Shown here in pieces: positions 6,896 to 15,154 of a stretch of 36,139 nt of DNA. Below the pieces are notes generated by a model. That model did not search any database. It saw only the letters and a list, made by a program, of their open reading frames with translations, and had not been told where the DNA came from. Numbering within the stretch: the first letter of the stretch is position 1; each line of letters opens with the position of its first letter. Made by a program: the position numbers and the translations under genes. This DNA is from Bacteroidota bacterium (GTDB lineage: Bacteria > Bacteroidota > Rhodothermia > Rhodothermales > Bin80): the NCBI GenBank assembly GCA_028873925.1, contig JAPPNA010000009.1, positions 1-36,139 on the forward strand, given 5' to 3'.

Positions 6896-9550
6896 TTAAT
6901 CCTGCGGCGGTTCGCTTAATGACAGTAAGATTTCAGCGGCGGGTGACCGCATATTGTAGTTTAAGCTCATAACGCGTCCGTAAGCGCCTGCGGTGGCGAT
7001 AAGCAGCACATCCTGTTCCGTGGTGCTGTGGGGGAGTCGGCGTGCGTGGCCCAGGATGTCACCGGTTTCACAGATGGGGCCGACAATTTCGGCGGTCATA
7101 TCGGGCGTTTCGTCCAGTCGGGTCAGGTTGTAGATGGGGTGGTAAGACCCGTAGAGTGCGGGCCGGATGAGTGAGTTAATGCCGGTTTCAAGGCCGACAT
7201 AGCGCATTTCGCCCTTACGCTTGATCTGGGTCACGCGTGCGAGCAGCACCCCGCTCTCGGCGACCAGGTATCGTCCCGGCTCAAGCCAGACCTCAAATTG
7301 CGGATGCGCCTTCTGGAAGGCATCCAGGTATTCGCTCATCCTGTCCAGATCCAGGGGAGATATGCCGGGTCTTTCCGGCACACCGAGTCCCCCTCCGAGG
7401 TTGAGATGGTGCGCGTCCGGGAAAAAGCGTGCGGCGGATGCGAGTGCGATGGCGGTTTCGCCCCAAGTTTCGGGAGTCAGGATGCCGCTGCCCACATGAG
7501 CATGCAGACCGGTTACGCGCAAATCCATGTTGCCAGCCAGCTCAGCCAGACGGGCCAGACCGCCGGCTGAAACACCAAACTTGGACTGTTTGCCTGCCGT
7601 TCGTACATGCTTATGGTGCCCGTAACCCTGACCGGGATCTATTCTCAAGAGGACCTCACGCCCGGCAAAGACATCCGGCCAGAGTTCCAGGGCCCGCAGG
7701 CTGTCCAGCGTTACATGACCGGCCAGCCGGAACCCGGTTTCGTATTCATCGCCGGTGACAAAATTGGGGGTGAACAGTACGCGGTCAGGGTCAAGATCCT
7801 CAATCAGGTCGTGTGCGAAGTTGAGTTCGCCCGGCGACACGCACTCCAGCCCGAGCCCGGCGTTGTAGAGCAGGCTGACAACCTCGGGGTGGCTACACGC
7901 CTTTACGGAATAGAAGCACCGCGAAACTGCCTGCAGGCTCTTCAGGTGCCCGGCCCGGTCAACAATGGTCTGCGCATCATACACAAAGCAGGGTCCTGAC
8001 CGATGGGCAATCCGCAGCAATGCCGCGCGGCACCCATGCCACCAGGGAGCACGGGATTCGGGGGTGACTTCTTCAAGCAGCTCGCGATAGGAGGGACCGA
8101 ACTGACCATCTTGGGCCCTCTGTCCGAACAGGATCCCGTGCAGCTTTTGAGTCACCCGACCGGCATGTTTTCCGTCTACCACGAAGGTGAAATTCACATC
8201 ACTCGCGGCTTGAGAAACCAGATACAGCTTTTGTTCATCAAGCACCTCCATGGCGGGTCCTAACTCATGGAGCACGCTGCGGATGTCCCGGCCGACCAAG
8301 CTGATGGCGGCGCAATCCTGGATGGAGCGCGCCGTGCAGACGGACTCCAGGTCCACAAGCAGGGCTTCAAGGGCGGCCGCATCAACGGGGAAGCCATGCA
8401 CGGGGTCAATGGAAACGCTTACGCAGGTCTCCGAAGTTGCTACCAGACCGACAGAGAATTTGTGCTGGGCAAATGAGTTGAATATGCGGGCCAGAAACCC
8501 TACAGAGTGCCACATGCGGGGTGTCTCCATGATGATCAGCGTCAGACCAAGGCGTGTGGCAATCGCCTTGACTTGAGGACCGGATTCGGACGTGGCATTC
8601 ACGACGGCCGTGCCTTCCAGTTCGGGGTTTGCCGTTGATCGAACCAGCAGCGGGATGCAATGATCACGCAACGGATCAATGCATCGGGGATGCAGCACCA
8701 CAGCCCCGGCGCTGGCCAGCTCCTGTGCTTCATCATATTCCAGCTGTTTGAGCAGTCGGGCATCGGGAATCAGGCTGGGGTCAGCCGTGAAGATGCCCGG
8801 CACATCGGTCCAGATTTCCAGCCGAGAGGCCTCCAGTTTGGCGGCGAAGCAGGCGGCAGAGGTATCAGAGCCCTCCCAGCCGACCAGTACCGTGTGGCCC
8901 AAGGCGTTACTGGCAATAAATCCCTGTGTGATGATTACCCGATTGGAGATGGCCTGCAATTCGGGGTCAGGATCGGATAGGCATCGGGCCGACAGGTAGC
9001 GCTCGTGGGGAAGCAAGCTTCGGTCTTCCCGCGATTTAAGCACGCGCCGGGCATCCATCCATTGGGCATCTATTCCCCGGGATGCCAGGAACACGGAGCC
9101 CAGCACCGTGATCATGATCTCACCCACGGCCAGTACTCGGGCCCTGAGCCTTGGATCGACATGTTCGGTCAGGGAAATGCCGTAGGCTAGCCGCTCAAGC
9201 ACTTGAAAATGTTCGGCCAGCAGCTTGGGACCATCGACATTGATCCGGTCGGCTAAAGCCAGGTGCTGCCGGCGAATCTCTTCCAGGACCGGCTCGTGCC
9301 GGCCGCTTGCCGCCGCGTCAATCAGGGTCTCAAGGGCTTTCGAAATTGTGGCCAGTGCTGAGCACACTACAAATACCCGGTACCCGGCAGTCAGGCGTGA
9401 TGTGACGATGGAGGAGAGGGTTTCCCAGTGTTCCCGTGATTGCAGACTGGTACCGCCGAATTTCAGCACAGCCCAGCTATCCGCAGGCGCGTCCGCTATA
9501 TTGGGGCCAGACGAACGGGCTTCAGAATGGTGCTGAGCGAGTTGTGGCAT
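6896..9550 (-). CDS. lysAC: bifunctional aspartate kinase/diaminopimelate decarboxylase
   Basis: An 884-residue fusion of the first and last enzymes of the DAP lysine pathway. Residues about 27-470 are aspartate kinase: ATP/aspartate motif KFGGTS at 30-35, 'WEGSDTSAA' and 'WTDVPGIFTADP' for the kinase core, then ACT-type regulatory repeats that may bind lysine. Residues about 480-884 are a PLP-dependent diaminopimelate decarboxylase: the Schiff-base lysine is K550 in FYSVKACSHPEV, followed by GLECVSPGEL, HAHVGSGI, LNLGGGLGVP, EPGRYLVAESG, 'GPICETGDILG' and TAGAYG near the C-terminus. Fused LysC-LysA enzymes are known from Xanthomonadaceae and scattered other bacteria. The chosen ATG at 9550 overlaps the divergent uracil-DNA glycosylase start by 24 bases. 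An internal GTG at 9469 (VLKFGGTS) would remove the overlap and still keep the whole kinase domain. Confidence 0.92.
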   Translation of the reverse strand: MPQLAQHHSEARSSGPNIADAPADSWAVLKFGGTSLQSREHWETLSSIVTSRLTAGYRVFVVCSALATISKALETLIDAAASGRHEPVLEEIRRQHLALADRINVDGPKLLAEHFQVLERLAYGISLTEHVDPRLRARVLAVGEIMITVLGSVFLASRGIDAQWMDARRVLKSREDRSLLPHERYLSARCLSDPDPELQAISNRVIITQGFIASNALGHTVLVGWEGSDTSAACFAAKLEASRLEIWTDVPGIFTADPSLIPDARLLKQLEYDEAQELASAGAVVLHPRCIDPLRDHCIPLLVRSTANPELEGTAVVNATSESGPQVKAIATRLGLTLIIMETPRMWHSVGFLARIFNSFAQHKFSVGLVATSETCVSVSIDPVHGFPVDAAALEALLVDLESVCTARSIQDCAAISLVGRDIRSVLHELGPAMEVLDEQKLYLVSQAASDVNFTFVVDGKHAGRVTQKLHGILFGQRAQDGQFGPSYRELLEEVTPESRAPWWHGCRAALLRIAHRSGPCFVYDAQTIVDRAGHLKSLQAVSRCFYSVKACSHPEVVSLLYNAGLGLECVSPGELNFAHDLIEDLDPDRVLFTPNFVTGDEYETGFRLAGHVTLDSLRALELWPDVFAGREVLLRIDPGQGYGHHKHVRTAGKQSKFGVSAGGLARLAELAGNMDLRVTGLHAHVGSGILTPETWGETAIALASAARFFPDAHHLNLGGGLGVPERPGISPLDLDRMSEYLDAFQKAHPQFEVWLEPGRYLVAESGVLLARVTQIKRKGEMRYVGLETGINSLIRPALYGSYHPIYNLTRLDETPDMTAEIVGPICETGDILGHARRLPHSTTEQDVLLIATAGAYGRVMSLNYNMRSPAAEILLSLSEPPQD

Positions 9551-10168
9551 CTGGTGGATACAAAGCTGTCGGCAACGCCTTCAACGCCGGACTTGTTCAA
9601 CTTTTACGTTGAAACCGATGCCGCGTTTGATGCGCCGGGTGCGGCCGAGACGCGCCGCGCCAATTTGCGGGCGTATCTGGGATGCTTTGAGTCCATGCCG
9701 GATGTGTTTGTACTGGCCGAAGCACCGGGTCCCTGGGGGTGCCGATTCAGTGGAGTGCCGGTCACCAGCGAGGCGCAGCTGATCGAGACGGAGTTTCCCG
9801 TTGATGGCCATCCGACGAGCCTGAAGCCAAAGCCGCTGGGTGAATATACCGCCCGGATTTACTGGCGGGTCATGGGTGAGGCGTTTCCCAACTTTCTGAC
9901 TTGGAATGCCGTGCCGCTGCATCCGCATCGCATCGGCGAACCCATGTCCATACGAACTCCCCGGTCCACTGAGGTAAAGTCCTTTCTACCATTGTTGAAA
10001 GATATGCTGCATATTGCGGCCCCAAAAATCGTCCTGGCGATGGGTCGAACGGCCGAGCGTGCGCTTTCCTGGGCCGGTTGGTCATCAATATATGTCCGCC
10101 ATCCCTCCCAAGGCGGAGCCAGGATTTTTGAGCGTCAGGTTCGTCCGATCCTGGCCCGATTGCCCTGA
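9527..10168 (+). CDS. uracil-DNA glycosylase superfamily protein
   Basis: A 213-residue protein of the uracil-DNA glycosylase superfamily, predicted to excise uracil from DNA in the cytoplasm. The signature is a family-4/5-like first motif LAEAPGPWGCRFSG (compare the GEAPG...GCxxTG pattern), then 'LTWNAVPLHPHR', a strand/loop KIVLAMGRTAERAL, and the late RHPSQGG motif in the place of the catalytic HPS loop. There are no four cysteines for an iron-sulfur cluster, so it is not a classical family-4 enzyme. The ATG at 9527 was chosen because it places the protein start close to the first recognisable helix; longer in-frame starts lie inside lysAC. The gene overlaps the 5' end of divergent lysAC, and the frame of the following TRAP gene opens before this gene stops. 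Confidence 0.75.
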   Translation: MVLSELWHLVDTKLSATPSTPDLFNFYVETDAAFDAPGAAETRRANLRAYLGCFESMPDVFVLAEAPGPWGCRFSGVPVTSEAQLIETEFPVDGHPTSLKPKPLGEYTARIYWRVMGEAFPNFLTWNAVPLHPHRIGEPMSIRTPRSTEVKSFLPLLKDMLHIAAPKIVLAMGRTAERALSWAGWSSIYVRHPSQGGARIFERQVRPILARLP

Positions 10169-10244
10169 ATGTCGGTCGGACGGGCCCGCTCTATACAGCG
10201 GCCTTAGCCCTATATTTTGGATCTGCACTCGCTGCCGCCATCGC

Positions 10245-10931
10245 ATGAAAATCGTAGGGAAGCGGTTGGACCCGGCAAGTATAGACCGTGTGATGGACCG
10301 CGGTTCACGGATCGCGGACCGGATTGAAGCGGCAATGGATCGGATCGGGGCGCTGACACGCTACTGCATACTGCTGATGGTCGTGATCGGCTGCTACAAT
10401 GCAATTGTGAGGTATGTGTCCAGATGGTCGCACATTGATCCGGCCTCCGCTGAGGGCTGGGAATCAGTCCTGCTGTGGATTGGCGAAACCGCACGGCGGA
10501 TGAGTTCCAACATGTTCATTGAATTACAGTGGTATCTGTTTAGTGTGGTACTCCTTTTGGGGGCGGCGTACGCCCTGCGCCGCCATGCGCATGTGCGGGT
10601 GGATATCGTGTACAGCCGCCAGACGTTGGAGGGCCGGGCGTGGATAAATATTCTGGGTACCGTTCTGTTTTTGGTGCCCTTTAGCGGGCTTATGATCTGG
10701 GCCTCCTGGCCGGATGTGCTGGATTCCTGGGCTAGGCTGGAGGGATCTCCCGACCCGGGTGGACTGCCCAGATACCCGCTGCTCACGGTGGTGCCCATAG
10801 CGTTTGCTCTGCTGATCGTGCAGGGTCTTGCTTATGTGCTGCGCGAAGCAGCCATCCTGTATGACATCGCCGTGCTGCGCAGGCTGGTTCGCGAGCACGG
10901 TAAATCATCACCACCGCTGGATGGGGATTGA
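10245..10931 (+). CDS. TRAP transporter small permease DctQ
   Basis: A protein of about 228 residues with four membrane segments, the small membrane subunit of a tripartite ATP-independent periplasmic transporter. Recognisable DctQ/FcbT2-like stretches are YCILLMVVIGCYNAIVRYVSR, 'LQWYLFSVVLLLGAAYALRR', HAHVRVDIVYS, 'LGTVLFLVPFSGLMIWASW' and DPGGLPRYPL with a final helix VVPIAFALLIVQGLAYVL. This subtype belongs to the group that includes mannitol/chloroaromatic and alpha-keto-acid TRAP systems. The start is uncertain: ATG 10245 is used here, 10293 gives a more usual length, and the frame stays open upstream to 10014 and encodes a CxxC...CxxC zinc-ribbon-like stretch at about 10149-10245. It overlaps dctM by 11 bases, implying coupled translation. 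Confidence 0.82.
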   Translation: MKIVGKRLDPASIDRVMDRGSRIADRIEAAMDRIGALTRYCILLMVVIGCYNAIVRYVSRWSHIDPASAEGWESVLLWIGETARRMSSNMFIELQWYLFSVVLLLGAAYALRRHAHVRVDIVYSRQTLEGRAWINILGTVLFLVPFSGLMIWASWPDVLDSWARLEGSPDPGGLPRYPLLTVVPIAFALLIVQGLAYVLREAAILYDIAVLRRLVREHGKSSPPLDGD

Positions 10932-12267
10932 GTGGCTGGCCCCCATTATGTTCGCGGCAGCCCTGCTGCTGATTTTCTCGGGCTATCCGGTGGCGTTTGC
11001 CTTGGGAGGTACGACGCTCATCTTTGCGATTATCGGGGTGGCGACCGGATATTTTGACTGGTACCTGCTGCTGGCGCTGCCGGACCGATTGTTCGGCATC
11101 ATGTCCAATTACACGCTCCTGGCCGTGCCGTTTTTCATATTCATGGGCACGATGCTGGAAAAGAGCAATCTTGCCCAGGATCTGTTACAGACAATAGGAC
11201 TGGTATTTGGTCCGATACGGGGCGGCTTGGCACTGGCGGTGGTCATTGTAGGGGCTTTACTGGCGGCGGCTACGGGTGTGGTGGGGGCCAGCGTGGTGGC
11301 TATGGGGCTGATTTCGCTGCCGGTGATGTTGAGGTACGGCTATTCCAAGACGCTCGCTTCGGGGGTCATCACGGCATCCGGCACATTGGGGCAGATCATA
11401 CCGCCCAGTGTGGTGCTGGTCGTGCTTGCCGATCAATTGGGAGTTTCAGTCGGCGATCTGTTCATAGGTGCTTTTGTGCCGGGCGTTATGCTGGCGTGTC
11501 TGTACGGGGTGTACGCGCTCGGGACCGCATTTTTCCGCCCTCAGGCGGCACCTGCTCTGCCTGCGGAGGACCGGGCGATTCCGACGCGCGAACTGGTGCG
11601 GCGCATATTCTTGGTTATGCTGCCGCCTTTGCTGTTGATTCTGGTGGTCCTGGGAAGCATATTCGCCGGAATTGCCACACCGACCGAATCAGGCGCACTC
11701 GGGGCAGCCGGTGCTGTGCTGCTGGCGGCGTTGAACAGGCGGCTTACGCGCGATGCCCTGCGCAAGACCATGGAGGAGACTGTTAAGCTGACAGCGATGG
11801 TCATGATGCTGCTGATCGCGTCCACAGCGTTTGCCTTGATTTTCCGCGGTCTCGATGGCGGGATCTGGATTGAGGAGCTGCTGACCAACTTGCCGGGTGG
11901 CGTGATTGGGTTTCTGCTGGTGGCCAACCTGGCCATTTTCGTATTGGGATTCTTCATTGATTTTTTTGAGATTGCGTTCATTATAGTCCCGCTGCTGGTG
12001 GCTCCGGCAGCGCAGCTGCTGAGTCCCATGTTGGGCGTGCCGGCCAGTGTGGCGCTGGTGTGGTTCGGCGTAATGGTGGGCATGAATCTGCAGACCTCGT
12101 TTCTGACACCGCCGTTCGGTTTCGCGCTGTTTTATCTGCGCGGCGTAGCCCCCAAGAGCGTGCGCACGGCGGACATTTACCGGGGTGCCATCCCTTTCAT
12201 TGGCATTCAGCTGGTGGGCCTTTTGCTGTTGGTGCTGTTTCCAGAGCTGGCCCTGTGGGCATTGTAG
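10921..12267 (+). CDS. TRAP transporter large permease DctM
   Basis: A 448-residue integral membrane protein, the large (ion-coupled) permease of the TRAP transporter, with about a dozen hydrophobic helices. Family motifs include FSGYPVAFALGG near the N-terminus, 'YTLLAVPFFIFMGTMLEKS', GGLALAVVIVGALLAAATGVVGAS (in two halves), 'ASGTLGQIIPPSVVLVVLAD', GIATPTESGALGAAGA and MNLQTSFLTPPFGFALFY. The ATG at 10921 gives the normal family length and overlaps the end of dctQ by 11 bases; the frame opens 93 bases earlier but that part lies wholly in dctQ. The matching substrate-binding protein is encoded 5.4 kb away on the other strand (17681-18790), with an accessory island between them. Confidence 0.93.
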   Translation: MGIEWLAPIMFAAALLLIFSGYPVAFALGGTTLIFAIIGVATGYFDWYLLLALPDRLFGIMSNYTLLAVPFFIFMGTMLEKSNLAQDLLQTIGLVFGPIRGGLALAVVIVGALLAAATGVVGASVVAMGLISLPVMLRYGYSKTLASGVITASGTLGQIIPPSVVLVVLADQLGVSVGDLFIGAFVPGVMLACLYGVYALGTAFFRPQAAPALPAEDRAIPTRELVRRIFLVMLPPLLLILVVLGSIFAGIATPTESGALGAAGAVLLAALNRRLTRDALRKTMEETVKLTAMVMMLLIASTAFALIFRGLDGGIWIEELLTNLPGGVIGFLLVANLAIFVLGFFIDFFEIAFIIVPLLVAPAAQLLSPMLGVPASVALVWFGVMVGMNLQTSFLTPPFGFALFYLRGVAPKSVRTADIYRGAIPFIGIQLVGLLLLVLFPELALWAL

Positions 12268-12875
12268 GGCCGCTTGCCCGGCCCGCTAATTTGAAATATC
12301 ACGGCTGATGGTATACCTGCTTGGGTCGCTTACCGAGCTGCTCATTATCTATGCAACGGTGATGATGCTGGCAATGGGCGACAGGCGGATTGGTTCAAAC
12401 CCTATCTGCCAGCAGGAATCCAGGCCTTCCTCACCCCATCTACCTTCAGTTCAAGGGGACCTGCATTCGTCATGAACTTCGTCAAGGAACGGCACTTTAT
12501 CTTCTGCTTGACCAATCCATTCTGCAGCTTTCCCGAGGATCAGTTGCATCTGCCGGAAACGCTCGCAGCAAGCTCCGATCGCTCACGCGGCAGTGTATCA
12601 TGCGTGTACCCCTGGGATGTCAACAACACGGCAGGTGGAGTCCTTTCGCCCCTGCCACATGCAGCGGATCGTTCCAAATGTCGGTCATCATTCCTCGAGT
12701 GCCGCTTCCAACATTTCTCACGGGGTTCTCAGCTTATTGAGCAGATACGGGACTGTTCAAGGCGACTCTTTTTCGTGACCGAAGCGGGTTTCCAAACGAT
12801 CATTAAAGGATCCCGCAATGTGTAGGTGGGTACTATGGAAGGACTGAGAACCTATGGGAAGGGGACGAGCCAGCC
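12268..12875. other. gap downstream of dctM, left edge of accessory island
   Basis: About 600 bases with no supportable full-length gene. Three plus-strand frames overlap between 12390 and 12825 (116, 117 and 61 codons), none with a domain I recognise and with Ser/Arg/Cys-rich composition unlike neighbouring proteins. A short hydrophobic frame at 12308-12475 is listed separately. The gap is a likely junction between the TRAP locus and the accessory island; I found no obvious direct or inverted repeats at it. Confidence 0.4.
12308..12475 (+). CDS. short frame with membrane-like N-terminus, possible truncated gene
   Basis: A 55-codon frame starting 40 bases after dctM. Residues 1-23 (MVYLLGSLTELLIIYATVMM and following LAM) are hydrophobic, like the first helix of a membrane protein. 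After MGDRRIG the composition changes abruptly to Ser/Pro/Gln-rich sequence that looks non-coding. It could be the surviving 5' end of a membrane-protein gene that once followed dctM and was cut by insertion of the island, or simply a chance frame. No ribosome binding site is obvious. Confidence 0.25.
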   Translation: MVYLLGSLTELLIIYATVMMLAMGDRRIGSNPICQQESRPSSPHLPSVQGDLHSS

Positions 12876-14024
12876 GTGACCGGAAGCCAGCACCACCAAC
12901 GCGCGACGATTTCGTCGATCCGGATCCAAGGGTTTCGTTCGCTGGCCGACCTAAACCTTGAAGAATTGAGTCAGGCGGTCGTTCTCATCGGGGCCAACGG
13001 CTCGGGGAAGTCCAATCTGATCCGGTTCTTTGAAATGATGAGTTGGATGCTTCGTGCCCGGCGGCTAGGGGAGTTTGTGGAACGGCAGGGAGGTGCTGGC
13101 GATCAGCTCTTTGGGGGGCATTCAACTACCGCAGTAATTGAGGCTGAGATTGGCTTGCGTACTGGCAGCGGGCAGAATGACTACAAATTCGCGCTCGCAC
13201 ATGCACATCCCGATCGATTCATTTTCACACGTGAAGGGTTCCGCATCAGCAGGGAAGGAAGCCACGAGATGGCACCGTGGCAATGGTTGGGAATTGCTCA
13301 CCGAGAGGCCGAAATCATTGCGGCGATGGAGGACAACGGGGCCCATGATGTTAACCCCCAAACGGCCAGAGTCATCGTGAGTTTGCTGCGAAGCTGCGCG
13401 GTGTACCAGTTTCATGATACGTCAGATACGTCCAGTTTCAAGAAGAATTGGGACGTTGACAGTACCAGTAGCGAGCTTAGAAGCCACGGTGGAAACCTGG
13501 CCGCAGTCTTGTACCGTTTGGAACAGGAAGACTCGCGACGGTACGAGTGGATTTGCGATCAGATCCGGAGAGTGTTGCCGATTTTTGATCGGTTCACGAT
13601 TTCCGGGCGTTATGGCCGGGTGTATTTGAGCTGGAAAGCGCGGGGTCAGGAGAAAACCTACGGGGCCCATCTCACGTCTGATGGTACGCTCCGATTTTTT
13701 GCTCTGGTGACGCTGCTCAACCTGCCTTCTGAAATGCTGCCGCAGGTCTTGTTGCTGGACGAACCGGAGTTGGGTCTGCACCCGGCCGCTGTTTCATTGG
13801 TCGGTGGGATGATCCGGTCCCTTTCTGCGAATCGGCAGATCATTGTAGCAACGCAGTCACCAATGTTGGTGGATACCTTTGATATAGACGAAATCATCGT
13901 GTTTGACCTGGTGAACGGACGGACCGAGTCAAGAACTCTTGCTCGCCATCAGTACGGCCAGTGGCTGGACGAATTCACCACGGGTGAATTGTGGCAGAAA
14001 AATCTGCTTGGTGGCCATCCGTGA
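12876..14024 (+). CDS. AAA family ATPase, RecF/SMC-like, of an ATPase-DUF4276 pair
   Basis: A 382-residue cytoplasmic ATPase. The N-terminus has the ABC/SMC-type start 'ISSIRIQGFRSLADLNLEEL', then Walker A GANGSGKS at residues 39-46. The C-terminal half has HLTSDGTLRFFAL in the position of an ABC signature region, Walker B LLLDEPELGLHP at about 291-303, and the H-loop-like ATQSPMLVD at about 325. This is the COG4637-like group of predicted ATPases. The GTG start has an AAGGGGACGAG sequence upstream. The last four bases overlap the GTG start of a DUF4276 gene, a pairing seen repeatedly in bacterial genomes and analogous in layout to ATPase + Toprim defence systems such as Gabija and PARIS (AriA/AriB). 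A role in anti-phage defence is inferred from this architecture and the neighbouring AbiE-type pair. Confidence 0.85.
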   Translation: MTGSQHHQRATISSIRIQGFRSLADLNLEELSQAVVLIGANGSGKSNLIRFFEMMSWMLRARRLGEFVERQGGAGDQLFGGHSTTAVIEAEIGLRTGSGQNDYKFALAHAHPDRFIFTREGFRISREGSHEMAPWQWLGIAHREAEIIAAMEDNGAHDVNPQTARVIVSLLRSCAVYQFHDTSDTSSFKKNWDVDSTSSELRSHGGNLAAVLYRLEQEDSRRYEWICDQIRRVLPIFDRFTISGRYGRVYLSWKARGQEKTYGAHLTSDGTLRFFALVTLLNLPSEMLPQVLLLDEPELGLHPAAVSLVGGMIRSLSANRQIIVATQSPMLVDTFDIDEIIVFDLVNGRTESRTLARHQYGQWLDEFTTGELWQKNLLGGHP

Positions 14025-14674
14025 TTAGACTTGCAGTTGTAGCTGAGGGGCTGACGGAGACGGATTTCGCGAACGGAATTCTCTCAGAGCATTTGAGGGG
14101 CAGGAACATCTGTACGACAGCAATCCTGATGGGCCGTGGGCGTGCCGCAAAAGGGGGGAACGTCACTGTTGATGGGATTGCAGCGGAAATGGCCCGGCTC
14201 TACTGGGACTTTGACTTTGTGACCTCGCTGGTAGACTATTATGGGTTTCGCGGTAAGGGCACAATGACAGTTGAGGAATTGGAAGAGGAAATTGCCAGTC
14301 GGACCTGTCAGAGATTCGGGTCTGGATGGGATTCGCGGAAGATCCGTCCGTATGTGCAGTTACATGAGTTTGAGGGGCTTCTGTTTTCTGATGTGAGCGC
14401 GTTTACAAGAGTGCCGGACGCACCGAAGAATCTATTGACATCCTTAAGAGAAATCCGGTCCAGGTTTCGGACTCCCGAGGACATCAACGATAAACGAGAT
14501 ACGGCCCCCAGCAGGCGCATTTGTCAGTTGATCCCCAATTACAATAAGAGATTTCAGGGGGGTTTTCTGGCCGGATTGATCGGGCTTGACAAGATCCGCG
14601 AAGAGTGCCCCCGATTCAATCAGTGGGTGGCCAGTCTTGAGTCACTGCGAGTTCAGACGGACGGCCCGAATTAG
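14021..14674 (+). CDS. DUF4276 family Toprim-like protein
   Basis: A 217-residue protein of the DUF4276 family. Supporting motifs are the N-terminal VVAEGLTETDF (the conserved glutamate is residue 9, in a Toprim-like EGxTE context), 'FVTSLVDYYGFRGKG' with the acidic D-x(n)-Y segment, and YVQLHEFEGLLFSD at about residues 110-124, typical of the family. Toprim folds use such acidic residues to bind magnesium for nucleic-acid cleavage or related chemistry; that this protein is a nuclease is inference. The GTG at 14021 was chosen because it forms a four-base GTGA overlap with the stop of the ATPase gene and places the first conserved strand at the N-terminus. The two proteins are expected to be made together and to form a complex. 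Confidence 0.8.
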   Translation: MIRLAVVAEGLTETDFANGILSEHLRGRNICTTAILMGRGRAAKGGNVTVDGIAAEMARLYWDFDFVTSLVDYYGFRGKGTMTVEELEEEIASRTCQRFGSGWDSRKIRPYVQLHEFEGLLFSDVSAFTRVPDAPKNLLTSLREIRSRFRTPEDINDKRDTAPSRRICQLIPNYNKRFQGGFLAGLIGLDKIREECPRFNQWVASLESLRVQTDGPN

Positions 14675-15154
14675 CGCATGTGTGGACGGAAGTGTCTCCC
14701 TCGTCCCGGTATCTCTTCGCGGCTTGAGCGGTGGCAAGTGAGTCAAAGCTCCTCCGGTACCGCAAGGCTGAATCAGTTGGGCAGCGCCGCTTAGGTCTCC
14801 CTGTTGTTGAGGAGCTTGAATACCTGCTACTGGGTGGATTTCAACGGGGGCGGCATGGTGATTTGGTGAACTGTCCTCCGAGTGATCTTCGGTGTGATGA
14901 ACCTGTGACACAGCTCCGAGAGATGTTCAATCAGCCGCGTATAATTCCGCGGCACATTCCGCAGCGGTCGGGGCACTAATCCGATTGAACCGATACACCT
15001 CCACGGCACGAGAATTGAGGTGCTTTCCGGCATCTTGGACGCACAAGCAGCATTGCGGATTTCCACGGCTGATTACCTTGTTAACGGATCGCTCAGAACA
15101 AACAGTGCGTGAAATCGTTAGTAGTTTCAGCAGAATCATTGATTTCAGCATTCG
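14675..15154. other. gap between the two island operons
   Basis: About 480 bases without a supportable gene. An 82-codon plus frame (14731-14979) and several minus frames are open, but none has recognisable features. The 3' part presumably carries the promoter of the AbiEi-like gene; no hairpin or repeated operator is evident to me. Confidence 0.4.

Noticed and set aside
12390-12825. Three overlapping plus-strand frames of 116, 117 and 61 codons
   Set aside because: They overlap in different frames, have no ribosome binding sites or recognisable motifs, and their Ser/Arg/Cys-rich composition looks like translated non-coding DNA.
14731-14979. 82-codon plus-strand frame between the two island operons
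   Set aside because: No recognisable domain or ribosome binding site; minus-strand frames of similar length are open across the same bases.
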